A stretch of DNA of 64,000 nt from Autumnicola tepida. Its GTDB lineage: Bacteria; Bacteroidota; Bacteroidia; Flavobacteriales; Flavobacteriaceae. Made by a program: the position numbers and the translations under genes. Positions within the stretch are counted from its first letter, which is position 1. Each line of letters begins with the position of its first letter. The notes beneath the pieces were generated by a model, which saw nothing but the letters and a program-made list of their open reading frames with translations, ran no database searches and was not told the origin of the DNA. Shown here one piece after another: positions 52,329 through 60,625 of the stretch. The stretch spans positions 186,001 through 250,000 of the forward strand of contig NZ_JAVRHQ010000002.1 in the NCBI RefSeq assembly GCF_031846485.1, in the 5' to 3' direction.

Positions 52329-53542
52329 GATATTTTTTAATCATAGGAATTGTTTTATCGACCATAACTCAAATGAATGGCCAACAACTGCAATCCTATA
52401 TTCAGGAAGCGGAGGCAAACAATCCGGAGATTCAGGCTTTCAAGCTGCGGTACAATATCGCTGAGGAAAAGATAAATGAAGTGAATACCTTGCCCAATAC
52501 CGAATTTGGAGCGGCCTATTTTGTAAGTGAGCCAGAAACCCGTACAGGGGCGCAACGCGCTAAATTTTCTGTAAAACAGATGTTGCCCTGGTTTGGGACA
52601 ATTACTGCACGGGAAAACTATGCTTCCGCTATGGCAGAAGCCGAGTATGTAGAGGTTAGCATTGCCAAACGAAAACTTGCATTATCGGTATCGGAACTCT
52701 ATTATTTATTATATGGGATTAGGGCCAAGCAAAAAGTTTTGGACGATAATATCCAGCTGCTGGAAACCTACGAGCAATTGGCTTTAACTGCCACAGAAGT
52801 TGGCAATGCCAGTGCGGTAGATGTATTGCGGTTACAAATACGCCAAAACGAAATCTTACAACAGAAAGAAGTTTTGTTTCAAAAAGCCAAAGGAATCCAG
52901 GCGGCCTTGAATAGTTTGTTAGATCGTAAATATGACGAAGCTACAGAGGTAGTCACTAATTTAGGGATTCCAGAAGATGATCCCGTTCCCGGTTTTGAGG
53001 CACTTTCTTTAAATCCGGAGTTGCTTAAATTCGATAAGCTATATGAATCGGTTGTCCAATCAGAAAAACTCAATCAAAAAGAAAGCTTACCAAGTTTAGG
53101 GGTAGGATTGGATTTTATCCCTATCGAAGAACGCCCAGAGATGAATTTTAGTGATAACGGCAAAGATATTTTGATGCCTATGGTTTCGGTTTCCATCCCC
53201 ATTTTTAACAATAAATATAAATCGATAACCAAACAGAATGAATTAAAACAACAAGAAATTCAATCGCAAAAGAATGATCGTTTAAACACATTAAAATCGA
53301 AGTTTGCCAGGGCGATTTCAGAACGGAACGAGGCCAGGATAAAATTCAACATTCAGGAGAAAAACCTAAAACAAGCCAAAAATGCCGAAGAAATCTTAAT
53401 CAGGAACTACGAAACGGGCACGATTAACTTTAATGATGTATTGGATATCCAGGAGTTGCAGTTAAAATTTGGTATCAATCAGATAGAAGCTATACAAGAA
53501 TACTATACGCAATCGGCGATGATTAATTATTTAACCAATTGA
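52325..53542 (+). CDS. TolC-family outer-membrane efflux protein
   Basis: A 405-residue outer-membrane channel component (CusC-like role). A signal peptide (residues 1-19, ending MNGQ) is followed by two repeats of long coiled-coil helices, with FSVKQMLPWFGTI and NYETGTINFNDVLDIQELQL as typical segments. It overlaps cusA by 4 bases (ATGA). Confidence 0.92.
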   Translation: MRYFLIIGIVLSTITQMNGQQLQSYIQEAEANNPEIQAFKLRYNIAEEKINEVNTLPNTEFGAAYFVSEPETRTGAQRAKFSVKQMLPWFGTITARENYASAMAEAEYVEVSIAKRKLALSVSELYYLLYGIRAKQKVLDDNIQLLETYEQLALTATEVGNASAVDVLRLQIRQNEILQQKEVLFQKAKGIQAALNSLLDRKYDEATEVVTNLGIPEDDPVPGFEALSLNPELLKFDKLYESVVQSEKLNQKESLPSLGVGLDFIPIEERPEMNFSDNGKDILMPMVSVSIPIFNNKYKSITKQNELKQQEIQSQKNDRLNTLKSKFARAISERNEARIKFNIQEKNLKQAKNAEEILIRNYETGTINFNDVLDIQELQLKFGINQIEAIQEYYTQSAMINYLTN

Positions 53543-53543
53543 T

Positions 53544-54107
53544 ATGAAAAAAACGTTTTATATAAAAAATATGGTCTGCGACCGATGCATCAAGGTTTTA
53601 AAGTCTGAACTGATAAACGAAAATATTAAGGTTCTGGATATAAAATTAGGAGAAATAAAGATCGATATTCAAACAAAAAAAGACAAACAAACCATACAGG
53701 ACGTGGTAGAATCGAATGGGTTTTACATTATCGATGGTGAGAACTTTAAAATGGTTGAACAAACAAAGATAACTTTGATCAATTTGTTGAATAATCTACC
53801 AGTAACTAACGAAAAACTCTCGGAAATACTCTCAAAGGAGTTGAACCAAGAATATTCCAGAATCAGCAAAATATTTTCTTACAATGAAAAGGTAACGCTG
53901 GAAAAGTATTTTATCAAACTAAAGGTTGAAAAGGCCAAGGAGTTGATACACAATAGGGAGCTCAACTTTACCGAAATAAGCCAACTTTTAAATTATAGCA
54001 ACTTAACACATTTGAGCAATCAATTTAAAACAGAGACAGGGATGAGCCTAACGGAGTACAAAAATTTGGAAAAAAATTTTAGGAATCCCTTAGACCGAAT
54101 TATATAA
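53544..54107 (+). CDS. HMA-like/AraC-type metal-responsive regulator (second copy)
   Basis: A 187-residue paralogue of the 46534-47115 product: FYIKNMVCDRCIKVLKSEL (CxxC at Cys12/Cys15) followed by an AraC helix-turn-helix (FIKLKVEKAKELIHNR, ISQLLNYSNLTHLSNQF). It starts one base after the TolC gene, so it is part of the efflux operon and may feed back on it. Confidence 0.87.
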   Translation: MKKTFYIKNMVCDRCIKVLKSELINENIKVLDIKLGEIKIDIQTKKDKQTIQDVVESNGFYIIDGENFKMVEQTKITLINLLNNLPVTNEKLSEILSKELNQEYSRISKIFSYNEKVTLEKYFIKLKVEKAKELIHNRELNFTEISQLLNYSNLTHLSNQFKTETGMSLTEYKNLEKNFRNPLDRII

Positions 54108-54156
54108 ATATAAGCAATAATTATTAAACAATAATTTTAGAAAAATAAATATTTTT

Positions 54157-56466
54157 ATGTTAAAAATCAAATCGATGCCTAAAATATTATTGACATTTTT
54201 AACAATGCTTGCGCTTTTCAATGCAACGGCACAAACCGCACGTCCCGAAGAAGGCAATGTGAATAATTTGCCGGTGCACGAATACACGCTAACCCTTAAG
54301 GAAGAAATGGTCAATAAAACGGGAAAACAGGTAAAAGGTATGACCATCAATGGCAGTATACCTGGGCCAACATTAGAATTTACCGAAGGCGAATACGCGG
54401 TTATTTATGTAAAAAACGAAATGAGCGTTGAAACCTCCATCCATTGGCACGGAATGCTATTGCCCAATTTTATGGATGGTGTGCCCTATTTAACAACCCC
54501 ACCCATAAAGCCCGGCACCACCTTTAAATATGAATTCCCTATAAGACAATCAGGAACATATTGGTATCATTCGCACACGATGTTTCAGGAACAAAGTGGC
54601 GTTTTTGGATCTCTCTTAATCAATCCCAAAGAAAAAACGCTGGATTATGACAAAGATTTGGTATTGATGTTATCTGATTGGACCAATGAAAATCCTAAAA
54701 ATGTGATGCGTAACCTTAAACGCGGTAATGAATGGTACCAAATGAAGAAAGGTACTTCCACCCCTTTAAATCAAGTTATTGGGCGGGGAGCATTTGGCGC
54801 ACAACTCGATTTTTGGCGACAACGGATGGAAGGAGCAGACATTGCCGACGTCTATTATCCTGCATTCTTGATCAATGGCGAAGAATCGGTTGAATATCCA
54901 CAATTTAAACCGGGAGAAAAAGTTCGGTTGCGTATCATAAATGGTTCCGCCTCCTCCCAGTTTTGGATGACCTTCGGTGGGGAAATGCCAATGTTGGTCT
55001 CAGCTGATGGTCAAAATGTAGTTCCCATTGCCCATAATAAGACTTTTATAGCCACTGCTGAAACTTATGATTTTATTGTTGCCGTTCCACAAAATGGAAA
55101 AATTGAGTTACGTGTAATGGCACAGGACGGTTCAGGGACCACCACAGCTTATATTGGTCAAGGTAAAATACTTCCTGCGGAAGTTGTCCCGAAACCCGAT
55201 AAAATCCAGATGATGCAACAAATGGCAAAAATGGATATGAAAATGGGGGCGCACGCCCTAAAGTTCCGCCCTAAAAAGGACGAGCGGTATGAAATGAAAG
55301 AAGAATATGGGATGCAAATGGATATGGACCATTCGAAAATGAAGATGGACGATGACAAGATGAATATGCCGAAAGATTCAATTAAGCACGAAAAGATGAA
55401 ACATCCCCAGGATAAAATGGATGATAGGGAGATGGAAGGAATGCAAATGTTTTCAGAATACAATTATAATTATCTTAAAACAACCGAAAAAACTTCGTAT
55501 GATCAAAATCTTCCTGTCAGGGAAATACTGCTAAATCTAACAGGCAATATGAACCGTTACATTTGGAGTATGAATGGCGTTCCATTGAGTGAAACCGATA
55601 AGATAAAGATAAAGAGCGATGAAGTAACCCGAATTACCTACAATAACCTTACGATGATGCACCACCCGATGCACTTGCACGGTCACTTTTTTAGGGTTAT
55701 TAACGAAAATGGGGAATATTCCCCCCTAAAACATACCGTAAACGTCCCGCCAATGCAGAAAGTTACTATAGAGTTTTATGGCAATAATGGTGATGAGTAT
55801 GGGGATTGGTTTTTACATTGCCATATCCTCTACCATATGAATGCTGGTATGGACAGAATAATAAGTTACGACACACCTCGCGATCCTAGAATGAAAGAAT
55901 ATCCAGTTTCAAAATTAATCAACGAAACAGATCCATTCTACACCTGGGCATTGCTTGATGCGGCGTCCCATATGACGGAGTTTAATTTTGTGGCTTCTAA
56001 CATTCGCAATCAGTTCAATGTATCCGCGGAATATGGGTGGAACAAGAACCTAGAGGCCGAAGTAACTTATGAACGTTATCTGCACGACTATTTGCGGGTC
56101 TTTGGCGGTGTAAATGTTGAAAATGAATTGGAGGACAGTATGGATGAAATTTCAACCACTGCAGTTGCTGGTATTCGGTATTTAACACCTTATCTCTTTA
56201 ATCTCGATGTACGCATTGACAATAAATTAAGACCTCAAATAAGCTTAAGTCGGGAAATCCTCATATTTCCGAGAACTGCAATATTTGGAGAGTATGAATA
56301 TCAAGCCGATTTCGGATGGGTTGACGACCTTCCAGTAGGCGATAATTTCGCCAAAGAAGTGACCTGGAATGCAGGAGTAGAATATTATTTATCACGAAAC
56401 TTTTCCTTGATGGCAAGTTACGACAACCGCTTCGGTGCGGGTGGTGGGCTTTCCGCAAGATTTTAA
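54157..56466 (+). CDS. Multicopper oxidase (CopA-like) fused to a CopB-like barrel domain
   Basis: A 769-residue exported enzyme expected to oxidise Cu(I) to less toxic Cu(II). Signal peptide to about residue 26. Copper ligands: IHWHGM (His96/His98), YHSHTMFQ, HHPMHLHGH (about 500-508) and HCHILYHMNAGM (about 553-564). Residues 348-431 are a Met/His/Asp-rich insert (repeated KMKMD/DKM units) that likely binds copper. Beyond residue 615 the sequence is a beta-barrel domain like CopB (EVTYERYLHDYLRVFGGV ... LSREILIFPRTAIFG), so two periplasmic/outer-membrane copper functions are in one chain. Confidence 0.92.
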   Translation: MLKIKSMPKILLTFLTMLALFNATAQTARPEEGNVNNLPVHEYTLTLKEEMVNKTGKQVKGMTINGSIPGPTLEFTEGEYAVIYVKNEMSVETSIHWHGMLLPNFMDGVPYLTTPPIKPGTTFKYEFPIRQSGTYWYHSHTMFQEQSGVFGSLLINPKEKTLDYDKDLVLMLSDWTNENPKNVMRNLKRGNEWYQMKKGTSTPLNQVIGRGAFGAQLDFWRQRMEGADIADVYYPAFLINGEESVEYPQFKPGEKVRLRIINGSASSQFWMTFGGEMPMLVSADGQNVVPIAHNKTFIATAETYDFIVAVPQNGKIELRVMAQDGSGTTTAYIGQGKILPAEVVPKPDKIQMMQQMAKMDMKMGAHALKFRPKKDERYEMKEEYGMQMDMDHSKMKMDDDKMNMPKDSIKHEKMKHPQDKMDDREMEGMQMFSEYNYNYLKTTEKTSYDQNLPVREILLNLTGNMNRYIWSMNGVPLSETDKIKIKSDEVTRITYNNLTMMHHPMHLHGHFFRVINENGEYSPLKHTVNVPPMQKVTIEFYGNNGDEYGDWFLHCHILYHMNAGMDRIISYDTPRDPRMKEYPVSKLINETDPFYTWALLDAASHMTEFNFVASNIRNQFNVSAEYGWNKNLEAEVTYERYLHDYLRVFGGVNVENELEDSMDEISTTAVAGIRYLTPYLFNLDVRIDNKLRPQISLSREILIFPRTAIFGEYEYQADFGWVDDLPVGDNFAKEVTWNAGVEYYLSRNFSLMASYDNRFGAGGGLSARF

Positions 56467-56478
56467 AAACCAACTATT

Positions 56479-56673
56479 ATGATGTACGAATGGGATTGGC
56501 TGATTTTACTGGGGGTTATAATACTAGGTATTGTTATCTACTCTGGCAGAAAACAGCAAAAGAAGAAAAAAAGAAAGGATGCCCTGAAAATATTGGATGA
56601 GCGCTATGCCAAAGGCGAAATTACAAAAAAGGAATATTTGGAACGTAAAGAAACAATTAATACCGATAAGTAA
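56479..56673 (+). CDS. SHOCT-domain membrane protein (64 aa)
   Basis: One membrane segment (WDWLILLGVIILGIVIYSG), a basic stretch and a SHOCT motif LKILDERYAKGEITKKEYLERKETI. Twelve bases after the oxidase gene, so in the same operon. The cytoplasmic SHOCT tail resembles the one at 57310. Confidence 0.85.
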   Translation: MMYEWDWLILLGVIILGIVIYSGRKQQKKKKRKDALKILDERYAKGEITKKEYLERKETINTDK

Positions 56674-56698
56674 TTTACAATTATTAAATAAAAATGAA

Positions 56699-57274
56699 AT
56701 GAAAACACTTTTGAAAACATTATTAATTATCGCTGCAGTAGGAACGCTGGTTAGTTGTAAATCAGCCTTCAATGCTTCTGAAACGATGGATATTAAAGAC
56801 AATCGAGAATCGATTTATCAGGAAATAATTTCAAATCCAGACCTGTTCAACGAATTTCTCGACCAGGCCCAACAAGATAGGAGGGCAAGAAAAATAATGA
56901 TGCAAAAACATATGGAACAAATGGAATCTGGCAATATGCAAATGATGATGGAGAAAAACCCTGAAATGAAACAAAAAATGCAATCACATATGCAAATGAT
57001 GATGGAGAAAAATCCGGAAATGAAAGGGAAGATGCAGTCCAAAATGCTAGACAAAATGATGGGCAGTGAGAAGGGCCGTAAAATGTTGATGAATAAAATT
57101 CATAACAACAAAATAATGAAAAAGGAAATGAAAGGGAAGATGATGCAAATGATGGACGAAAACCCTGAAATGATGAAGGAAATGATGCAAAAAATGATGA
57201 ACGACCCAAAGATGAAGGAAAAGATGGAAAAAATGAAGGGCGAGATGAAGAACGCCCAAGGGCATAAGCACTAA
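56699..57274 (+). CDS. Methionine-rich lipoprotein
   Basis: A 191-residue lipoprotein starting at the ATG at 56699 (MKTLLKTLL...), not at the earlier frame start inside the previous gene; lipobox LVSC at about residue 19. The mature part has long Met-rich helical repeats (QMMMEKNPEMK twice, DENPEMMKEMMQKMM) and a terminal GHKH. Methionine clusters of this kind bind Cu(I)/Ag(I). Probably a periplasmic metal sponge. Confidence 0.82.
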   Translation: MKTLLKTLLIIAAVGTLVSCKSAFNASETMDIKDNRESIYQEIISNPDLFNEFLDQAQQDRRARKIMMQKHMEQMESGNMQMMMEKNPEMKQKMQSHMQMMMEKNPEMKGKMQSKMLDKMMGSEKGRKMLMNKIHNNKIMKKEMKGKMMQMMDENPEMMKEMMQKMMNDPKMKEKMEKMKGEMKNAQGHKH

Positions 57275-57309
57275 AAAGAACTGAAAAAGAACAATAAGAA
57301 CTTTCAATT

Positions 57310-57543
57310 ATGATGATGTGGTGGTGGATATTGATACCGATTGTACTGGTATTGGTCTTATTTCTATATAATGGAAAAAACAGACAATATACCGTAAAGA
57401 AAGAAAATCCTATGGATGTTCTGAACAATCGATTCGCCAAAGGCGAAATTACCAAGGAAGAATATATCGAACGCAAAAAAACAATTAATCCCACCAATAC
57501 CAATAATAGAAAGCCCAAGGACAATAACAAACTGGGAATGTGA
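57310..57543 (+). CDS. SHOCT-domain membrane protein (77 aa)
   Basis: A Trp-rich N-terminal membrane segment (MMMWWWILIPIVLVLVLFLY) and a SHOCT motif MDVLNNRFAKGEITKEEYIERKKTI, followed by an Asn/Lys tail. Third SHOCT gene of the window. Confidence 0.85.
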   Translation: MMMWWWILIPIVLVLVLFLYNGKNRQYTVKKENPMDVLNNRFAKGEITKEEYIERKKTINPTNTNNRKPKDNNKLGM

Positions 57544-57585
57544 TTTTCAATAAAGTAACTGATTATTAATTTAAATTTAGAACCT

Positions 57586-57906
57586 ATGAAAAATGAAAAA
57601 TTGATTAAAGCATTGAACGACTGTGCCGCACATTGTAATTATTGCGCCGATGCCTGTCTGGACGAGGACAACATCCAAATGATGGTAGATTGTATTAGGA
57701 CAGATAGAGCTTGTGCAGAAATTTGTAGCGCAACTGCAAAATTGCTCGCCGCAAATTATTCAGATGTAAAAGAAAAGGTAGAATACTGCCATAGGATCTG
57801 TAAAAAATGTGCAGATGAATGTGCAAAACACGATGCTCAGCATTGCAAAGATTGTGCAGAGGCGTGTAAAAAATGTGCAGAAGCCTGTGAAGCGTTCCTT
57901 GCATAA
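57586..57906 (+). CDS. Four-helix Cys-rich copper-binding protein (Csp/DUF326-like)
   Basis: A 106-residue protein with 16 cysteines placed at helix spacing (CAAHCNYCADAC, CAEIC, CHRICKKCADEC, CKDCAEACKKCAEAC). This matches copper-storage proteins whose four-helix bundle holds many Cu(I) ions in its core. No signal peptide is apparent, so it is probably cytosolic. Confidence 0.92.
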   Translation: MKNEKLIKALNDCAAHCNYCADACLDEDNIQMMVDCIRTDRACAEICSATAKLLAANYSDVKEKVEYCHRICKKCADECAKHDAQHCKDCAEACKKCAEACEAFLA

Positions 57907-57913
57907 TAAATTT

Positions 57914-57951
57914 GGATTTCCTCTTCTTAAGAAAATAAGAGGAGGAAATCC
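57914..57951 (+). terminator. Long hairpin after the copper-storage gene
   Basis: GGATTTCCTCTTCTT (57914-57928) pairs with AAGAGGAGGAAATCC (57937-57951), a 15-bp stem with one G-U pair and an 8-base loop. The T-rich tail is weak, so it may be partial or act in mRNA stability. Confidence 0.65.
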
Positions 57952-57974
57952 TTATTAACTATTAAAAAGATAAA

Positions 57975-58511
57975 ATGAAAGCACTAATAAAAATATCATT
58001 TGCTGCCTTAACACTCATAGCATTTATAAGTTGTAAGGAAAAGCAAACGGTAAAAATTGATACACCAGAACAAGTAAAGAAAGAAGAAAAAATGACGGCG
58101 GATATTGCGGATCAGGATTTTGTAGATGGGATGACCGGTAAAATATGGCATAATTATCTGGAAATAAAGATGGCATTAACTGAAGAGGATGCAAATCAGG
58201 TGCAAAAAATTGCCAAAAGTATGGCAGATTCCTTTAGTGAAGAAAGAGCAACAATGAAAAGCATTTCCCAAAAAATGGCAGATACTGATGATATCGAAAA
58301 ACAACGTGAATTGTTTGCGCAATTTACAGAAAAGGCGGGGCCAATGTTTGAAGATGCACTATCTGGAGGCACGATTTACAAAAAATTCTGCCCAATGGCC
58401 TTTAATAATAAAGGAGCGTATTGGTATGCTGACGTCAAAGAAATTTCTAATCCCTTTTTTGGTGATAAAATGCCTAAATGTGGATCAGTAGAGAAAACCA
58501 TTTCAAAATAA
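57975..58511 (+). CDS. DUF3347 lipoprotein
   Basis: A 178-residue lipoprotein (lipobox IAFISC, Cys20). The mature part contains a DUF3347 domain: IWHNYLEIKMALTEEDANQV at the start and YKKFCPMAFNNKGAYWYADV ... NPFFGDKMPKCG at the end. The final Cys/Met/His pattern suggests copper binding. Two other DUF3347 domains are in this module (58538-59143 and the CusB C-terminus). Confidence 0.88.
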   Translation: MKALIKISFAALTLIAFISCKEKQTVKIDTPEQVKKEEKMTADIADQDFVDGMTGKIWHNYLEIKMALTEEDANQVQKIAKSMADSFSEERATMKSISQKMADTDDIEKQRELFAQFTEKAGPMFEDALSGGTIYKKFCPMAFNNKGAYWYADVKEISNPFFGDKMPKCGSVEKTISK

Positions 58512-58537
58512 AGAGTATTAATTTAAATCTAATCAAA

Positions 58538-59143
58538 ATGAGAAAAGTAAGAATGACACTAAGTATCCTAACAATGACATTGGTAACCCTCACAGCAATG
58601 TCTTGTAAAGATGGAAAAAAAGACGGGGAAACAACACCAATGTCCAATGAAATGCATCAAGATGAGGGGCATAATCACGAAGGTTCCGAGAAAATGATGA
58701 CAAACAATTCGGGTAATAATGCTACAAATGCAATTATCGATAATTATTTACAAATAAAAAATGCCCTTGTGGCCGATGATCAAGAGGCAGCCGCCAAGGC
58801 CGGAGGAAGTTTATTCGGTGATTTTAAAAATTTTGATAAGAGCAGTTATTCTTCAGAAGAAAAACAGGAATTGACAGACATCATTGAAGATGCGAAGGAA
58901 CACGCAGAGCATATTTCAGAAAGCCCTATTGAGCATCAACGGGAGCATTTCGACATATTGAGCAAGGATGTGATAGATATGATTGCGATAACAGGAACTG
59001 ATATGAAGCTGTATCAGGATTTTTGCCCGATGTACAATGATAATAAAGGGGCGCAATGGTTAAGTGCTACCAAAGAAATTAAAAATCCATACTTTGGAAG
59101 TAAAATGATGAAATGTGGGGAAATACAAAAGGAAATTAATTAA
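58538..59143 (+). CDS. DUF3347 lipoprotein
   Basis: A 201-residue lipoprotein starting at ATG 58538 (MRKVRMTLSIL...), 26 bases after the previous stop; an earlier frame start overlaps that gene. Lipobox TAMSC, then a His/Asp/Met-rich stretch (NEMHQDEGHNHEGSEKMM), then DUF3347 ending LYQDFCPMYNDNKGAQWLSA ... YFGSKMMKCGE. Metal-binding periplasmic role inferred. Confidence 0.88.
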   Translation: MRKVRMTLSILTMTLVTLTAMSCKDGKKDGETTPMSNEMHQDEGHNHEGSEKMMTNNSGNNATNAIIDNYLQIKNALVADDQEAAAKAGGSLFGDFKNFDKSSYSSEEKQELTDIIEDAKEHAEHISESPIEHQREHFDILSKDVIDMIAITGTDMKLYQDFCPMYNDNKGAQWLSATKEIKNPYFGSKMMKCGEIQKEIN

Positions 59144-59595
59144 TGAGAATTATCAAAATCATTGTATTGATTTTGTTGGTTGCATTTGTGGCGATTCAAT
59201 TTATACCTGCAAGTCGCAACATAAGTGATACTGTTCCAAAAACCGATTTTATGGAAGTAAATAAAGTGCCTGCCACCATACAAAACAAATTACAGGTGTC
59301 CTGTTACGACTGCCATAGCAACAATACCGATTATCCTTGGTACAATAAAATACAACCGGCCGCCTGGTTCTTGGAGGATCACATTAAAGAAGGAAAAGAT
59401 GAATTAAATTTTAATGAATGGGGGGATTATTCAGCCAGAAGGAAAAATAGCAAACTACGGTCTATTATCAGTCAAATTGAGGACGATAAAATGCCATTGG
59501 ACTCCTATACTATTATCCATAGGGATGCAAGACTTTCCGAGACGAATCAAAAAGAAATTATAAAGTATATGAACCTGCTTAAAAATAGTTTGTAG
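59143..59595 (+). CDS. Haem-binding-domain protein
   Basis: A 150-residue protein with one N-terminal membrane segment (IIVLILLVAFVAIQFIP) and a single CxxCH haem-attachment site in VSCYDCHSNNTDYPWYNKIQP. A haem_bd-type periplasmic c-type cytochrome, anchored in the inner membrane. It overlaps the previous stop by one base. Confidence 0.9.
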   Translation: MRIIKIIVLILLVAFVAIQFIPASRNISDTVPKTDFMEVNKVPATIQNKLQVSCYDCHSNNTDYPWYNKIQPAAWFLEDHIKEGKDELNFNEWGDYSARRKNSKLRSIISQIEDDKMPLDSYTIIHRDARLSETNQKEIIKYMNLLKNSL

Positions 59596-59623
59596 CAACT
59601 TAAAAAGTCATAAAATAGATGAG

Positions 59624-59758
59624 ATTATACCTAAAAAAAGGGAAGGGAATTTGTTTATTGAAGTTTGTTAGTTAAGCCTTTTCTTTTTAGGGTATAATGA
59701 TAAAGTCCTGTAAGTGAAGGGTATGCTTAATTTAATTAGTTTAAAAAGCCCTTCCCTT
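59624..59758 (+). promoter_or_regulatory. Possible alternative-hairpin leader
   Basis: Two pairings compete for the same segment. ATTATACC-TAAAAA (59624-59637) pairs with TTTTTAGGGTATAAT (59684-59698). The overlapping AAGGGAAGGG (59638-59647) can pair with CCCTTCCCTT (59749-59758). The first resembles a terminator-like stem; the second may be an anti-terminator or part of a longer stem. It lies between the haem protein and the small ORF at 59782. Confidence 0.5.
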
Positions 59759-59781
59759 GTCAGGCACAAAAAAGAAAGCCG

Positions 59782-59919
59782 ATGAAAGATTGTTGCAATA
59801 CAGGTAATAGCAAAGCACAAATCAAAAACCCGTTAAAAAAGCGGTTCAATTATATCGTGTACGCTATCATAGCCATCATAGTTCTTGGGACTTTGGTACT
59901 GCAACTAATTGGGGACTAA
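59782..59919 (+). CDS. Small single-span membrane protein (45 aa)
   Basis: ATG 59782 gives MKDCCNTGNSKAQIKNPLKK followed by a membrane segment (YIVYAIIAIIVLGTLVLQLIG). A Cys pair near the N-terminus could bind metal. Small proteins of this shape are seen next to permease genes in Flavobacteriia. It precedes the DUF2231 gene by 16 bases. Confidence 0.6.
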   Translation: MKDCCNTGNSKAQIKNPLKKRFNYIVYAIIAIIVLGTLVLQLIGD

Positions 59920-59935
59920 TTAAAAACCATAAAAG

Positions 59936-60568
59936 ATGAATACAAAACATTTTTTTTCAATCATTTTGGTCATTGCCTTCTTGGGTAGTTTAACCAAGAC
60001 CTTTGCCTTAAATGAAGAACGAAATAGCCTTGATGAAACTGAATTATCGGTCAGCACAGCATCTGCTGTACAATCAGATTCTGTAAAAGCAGATTTTGAT
60101 GCGTTTCCAAACCTGCATCCTATGGTCGTGCATTTTCCCATTGTGCTATTGCTGTTAGCGGTGGTCTTACAGTTGATACAGCTGTTTACCTTGAACCGGA
60201 CAATGGATTGGGTCATCCTCTTAATGGTAGGCTCTGGATTTATTGGTGCGTATGTTGCCGGAACGTTTGTACATCCACATACAGAAGGACTTACCGAAAT
60301 GGCCAAAAGCGTACTGGAACAACACGAAAAATATGCCGATTGGACACTTTGGTCGAGTGCTCTTGCAGCTATTCTGAAAATAGTTAGCCTGCTTTGGGTC
60401 AAATTAAAGCGTGGTTTCGAAATAGCAGTTTTTGTAGTAATGGCCTTTTCGGCCTATTCGGTGTCCGAAGCAGGACATTATGGTTCGCAGTTAGTATATA
60501 TTGAAGGGATCGGTCCACAAGGAAAGTATTTGAGCAACGAAGCCGAAGAAGACCACGGAGGACACTAA
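59936..60568 (+). CDS. DUF2231 membrane protein
   Basis: A 210-residue protein with a signal peptide and four membrane segments; the DUF2231 signature is FPNLHPMVVHFPIVLLLLAV. His-rich C-terminus (DHGGH). Function unknown; often near haem or copper proteins. Confidence 0.85.
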   Translation: MNTKHFFSIILVIAFLGSLTKTFALNEERNSLDETELSVSTASAVQSDSVKADFDAFPNLHPMVVHFPIVLLLLAVVLQLIQLFTLNRTMDWVILLMVGSGFIGAYVAGTFVHPHTEGLTEMAKSVLEQHEKYADWTLWSSALAAILKIVSLLWVKLKRGFEIAVFVVMAFSAYSVSEAGHYGSQLVYIEGIGPQGKYLSNEAEEDHGGH

Positions 60569-60625
60569 CATTAAATTGTATGCTCGGTATTGTAATTATC
60601 AGAATCTTTAAAATAAATAGTCGAT

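Noticed and set aside
56847..57530. 227-aa minus-strand open frame opposite the Met-rich lipoprotein
   Set aside because: It is the complement of Met/Lys-rich codons, giving an artificial Ser/Phe-rich sequence.
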